Positions 62,171 to 64,000 of a DNA stretch of 64,000 nucleotides are shown here, piece after piece. The DNA comes from Orbilia blumenaviensis. Lineage: Eukaryota > Ascomycota > Orbiliomycetes > Orbiliales > Orbiliaceae. The position numbers were made by a program, and so were the translations under genes. Every line of letters starts with the position of its first letter. Positions within the stretch are counted from its first letter, which is position 1. The DNA lies in contig JAVHNS010000007.1 in NCBI GenBank assembly GCA_036872755.1, positions 248,001 through 312,000 on the forward strand. The letters run 5' to 3'. The notes beneath the pieces were generated by a model that worked only from the letters and a program-made list of their open reading frames with translations, made no database searches and was not told where the DNA came from.

Positions 62171-63729
62171 TTATCGACCCCCAATTTGGCCCTTGGGGAT
62201 TGGTCTAATCCATGCAGTAACAACATTCATACCAATCATGATAGCGCCAATGATCCAGAACACCTTTGGATAGTTAGTTCCATTGTATCGGAAAATAACG
62301 GCGAAAATAATGCCACCTAAGTTTCCAAATGCCCCCACAAGTCCAGACAGGATACCATTAGCATGAGGGTGGACATGTGGTACAAGCGAGAAGTTGGATC
62401 CGTTACCCATCTCCATTGGAATGGCAAGGAGAGCAACGAGTGCCACCAATGTGGGACGGTGATGAGGGTCAAGAACTCCAATTATGATGGCGAAGACACC
62501 AGCAAGAACATTGAGACCAGTGTTGAACAACTTCTTAACCCAGAGCGAGGGCCATCTCTTGTATAGGGCGTCAGAGACAAAGCCACCAAGGGGACGAGTA
62601 ACCACGTTAAGGAGGCCGAACATGGCAGCCCAATTTGCCGCACCAGTTTGGCCAAGTTCAGGGAAGTTTTTGAGGTAGTAGGCACCGAGGATTGAATTGA
62701 TAGCTAGCTCGGCACCAAAACTGTTGAAGTAGCCAAAGCAAAGGTTGAGCGTCTCGAGCGAAAGTACGACCGGAACAGCTTCTCTCAGGGATGGTTTTTG
62801 AATGACCTCGTGTGAAGCAACGGCCACAGCGTCGATTTGTGGGTCAGAAGCAACCTCAATGTCTCCCTTCTTCTCATCGGAGACGGAACTCTCTCGGCTG
62901 ACTTTAGTTGCGGTCGGGGGCTCGATTGCATCAACGATAATTCCTTCACCTTCTCCAGTAGTATCAACACCATTGACGATACCACGGTTCTTCCATGGAC
63001 CATTAGGAGTATCTTCTCCAAAAGCGAGAATTGCAAGAGCCATCGCCACAATAAGAATACCTGGGACGACATAGGAAACCCTCCAAGCGACATGAGAGGA
63101 AAGGCCTCGATCACGAACGAATGAATCGTATATGGCTGGCATTACAAAGTAGGTAATGCCGCCACCAGCGTTGCCAATGCCGGCAGTGATTGCGTTTGCT
63201 GCACCAACAACGTTCTTATCAAAGAAGCCAGTAGACCAAACCTGGCAGGGAACGAAAGCGCCTCCGAGAATACCGATGAAAAATCGGATGAGCATGAGCC
63301 CAGTGGCATTCTGGACGGTGCCAGCAAGGAAAGTGGGGATGGCACCCACTAAGAGGGTTCCAACGAAGACATATCGGGGACCGAACTTGTCGCACAGAGG
63401 GCCGACAACAAGACGAACGAGCAGGGTAGCGGTCAACGCCAGCACGTTCGAGTTCGCAACTTCAGCAGGTGATAGATGTAGGTCCTTCTTGATGCTGACG
63501 GAAAGTAACGGCGAGAAAGCATACCATGAAAGAAATGCAATCATGAAGCCGAAGGTGCTAAACCAAAGTGTCCGGCCATATTTGTCGATCTATTTAATGA
63601 ATGTTAGCAAGGCTAAGTGGCACGCGTAATAAGGATATTACATACGGGGTTGAGATACGGGATTGTTCGCGCTTTCTTGTTGATGGGGTTTACTTCGGGG
63701 GCAGCAAACCAGAACTTAAGTGAAGCCAT
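62171..63729 (-). CDS. Nitrate/nitrite transporter, NNP family (CrnA/NrtA type)
   Basis: Two exons, 63729-63646 and 63589-62171, with a 56-nt intron (GTATGT...AAATAG), give 500 residues. The N-terminus MASLKFWFAAPEVNPINKKA and LWFSTFGFMIAFLSWYAFSP are typical of fungal members of the nitrate/nitrite porter branch of the major facilitator superfamily. Both glycine-rich nitrate signatures are present: TAGIGNAGGGITYFVMP in the middle and VGAFGNLGGIIFAVIFR near the end. The MFS motif GPLCDKFGPRYV follows the second membrane helix. About twelve membrane segments are visible, with a large hydrophilic loop (about residues 230-290: GEGEGIIVDAIEPPTATK...) between helices 6 and 7, as in fungal NrtA/CrnA. 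It acts at the plasma membrane as a proton-coupled high-affinity nitrate importer. In aspergilli it is clustered with nitrite and nitrate reductase genes; any partner here would lie past the right edge. Confidence 0.94.
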
Positions 63730-63845
63730 CTTTGTTCAGGCTGTAAGAAACAGTCTTGGGTCAAGAGTACGAGAGTGTGGTCTGCCAACTTATGGTTATT
63801 TATTGAGAATAGAGGGTAATTTTAATAATCCGTTGGTGATCTGGG

Positions 63846-63851
63846 CTATCA
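63846..63851 (-). promoter_or_regulatory. Candidate AreA/NIT2 GATA site
   Basis: TGATAG on the minus strand fits HGATAR, the site of the nitrogen-catabolite GATA factor AreA, about 120 bases upstream of the transporter ATG. A further GGATAA occurs at 63854-63859, outside the strict consensus. The motif is short and common by chance. Confidence 0.4.
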
Positions 63852-63974
63852 AATTTATCCGGTCTCACGATGGGAACGTATTCTTATAGAAATTTCTCAG
63901 GTTAGCTTGTAAAGTCTATTTTGCTAATGGTTGGTTCCTATGGACTTGAAATCATAGCTTGGATGGCCAGTTGG

Positions 63975-63982
63975 CCACGGAG
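63975..63982 (-). promoter_or_regulatory. Candidate NirA binding site CTCCGTGG
   Basis: CTCCGTGG on the minus strand is an exact match to the Aspergillus NirA consensus CTCCGHGG, about 246 bases upstream of the transporter start. NirA is the nitrate-specific Zn2Cys6 activator of nitrate assimilation genes. About 2-3 chance matches per hundred promoters of this length are expected, so position and gene identity together give moderate support. Confidence 0.6.
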
Positions 63983-64000
63983 AAAATCTCCATTGAATCC

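Larger units (their letters stand above)
63730..64000. promoter_or_regulatory. Promoter region of the nitrate transporter (right edge)
   Basis: These 271 bases hold the upstream region of the minus-strand transporter gene up to the window edge. They include a NirA-type site and a GATA site, listed separately. No open frame of note. Confidence 0.6.

Noticed and set aside
1..64000. CRISPR arrays, rRNA genes, bacterial operons, viral or transposase genes
   Set aside because: I looked for each and found no supporting sequence; this is eukaryotic chromosomal DNA.

Overview
The window is nuclear DNA of a filamentous ascomycete (Pezizomycotina). Its genes are split by short introns (mostly 50-110 nt) with GTATGT/GTAAGT-type donors, CTAAC/CTGAT-like branch points and CAG/TAG acceptors. 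The protein set is typical of these fungi: a Cnl2/NKP2 kinetochore protein, a Zn2Cys6 regulator, a PPG1-type phosphatase with a long insert, an NNP nitrate transporter and an Ecm4-type glutathione transferase. The class is not certain. An orbilialean or similar early-branching lineage is possible but unproven. I rebuilt exon structures by hand; every coding sequence below stays in frame across all junctions.

Layout: CNL2/NKP2 (1.9-2.5 kb, +); a 9.1 kb stretch with no convincing gene; a Zn2Cys6 transcription factor (11.6-13.5, +); a 5.3 kb gap; a block of three minus-strand genes, namely a disordered QQQG-repeat/helical protein (18.9-22.0), an ECM4-like glutathionyl-hydroquinone reductase with 10 exons (22.5-24.5) and the ubiquitin-activating enzyme UBA1 (25.1-28.4); an unrecognised 448-aa acidic-tailed protein (30.3-31.6, -); 6 kb of microsatellite-rich sequence; an intron-containing tRNA-His(GTG) (37.8, -); an unrecognised three-exon gene (38.7-39.7, +) convergent with a hemerythrin-domain gene (40.0-40.9, -); a 4 kb gap; an AT-hook protein (45.0-47.3, -); a 5.7 kb gap; then a dense right end with a PflX-like radical SAM protein (52.9-54.5, -), PPG1 (55.5-57.0, -), divergent tubulin cofactor D (57.7-61.8, +) and a nitrate transporter (62.2-63.7, -).

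Most genes are unlinked housekeeping functions: ubiquitin activation, tubulin folding, kinetochore, PP2A-like phosphatase. Possible functional context lies at the right edge. The nitrate transporter promoter carries an exact NirA-type CTCCGHGG site and a GATA site, so nitrate reductase genes could lie just outside. Two proteins, the glutathione transferase and the radical SAM enzyme, have arginine/serine-rich N-termini without acidic residues that look like mitochondrial presequences. No clear transposon, virus or secondary-metabolite cluster was seen. The most novel material is the set of four unrecognised protein genes and the long gene-free, repeat-rich spacers.
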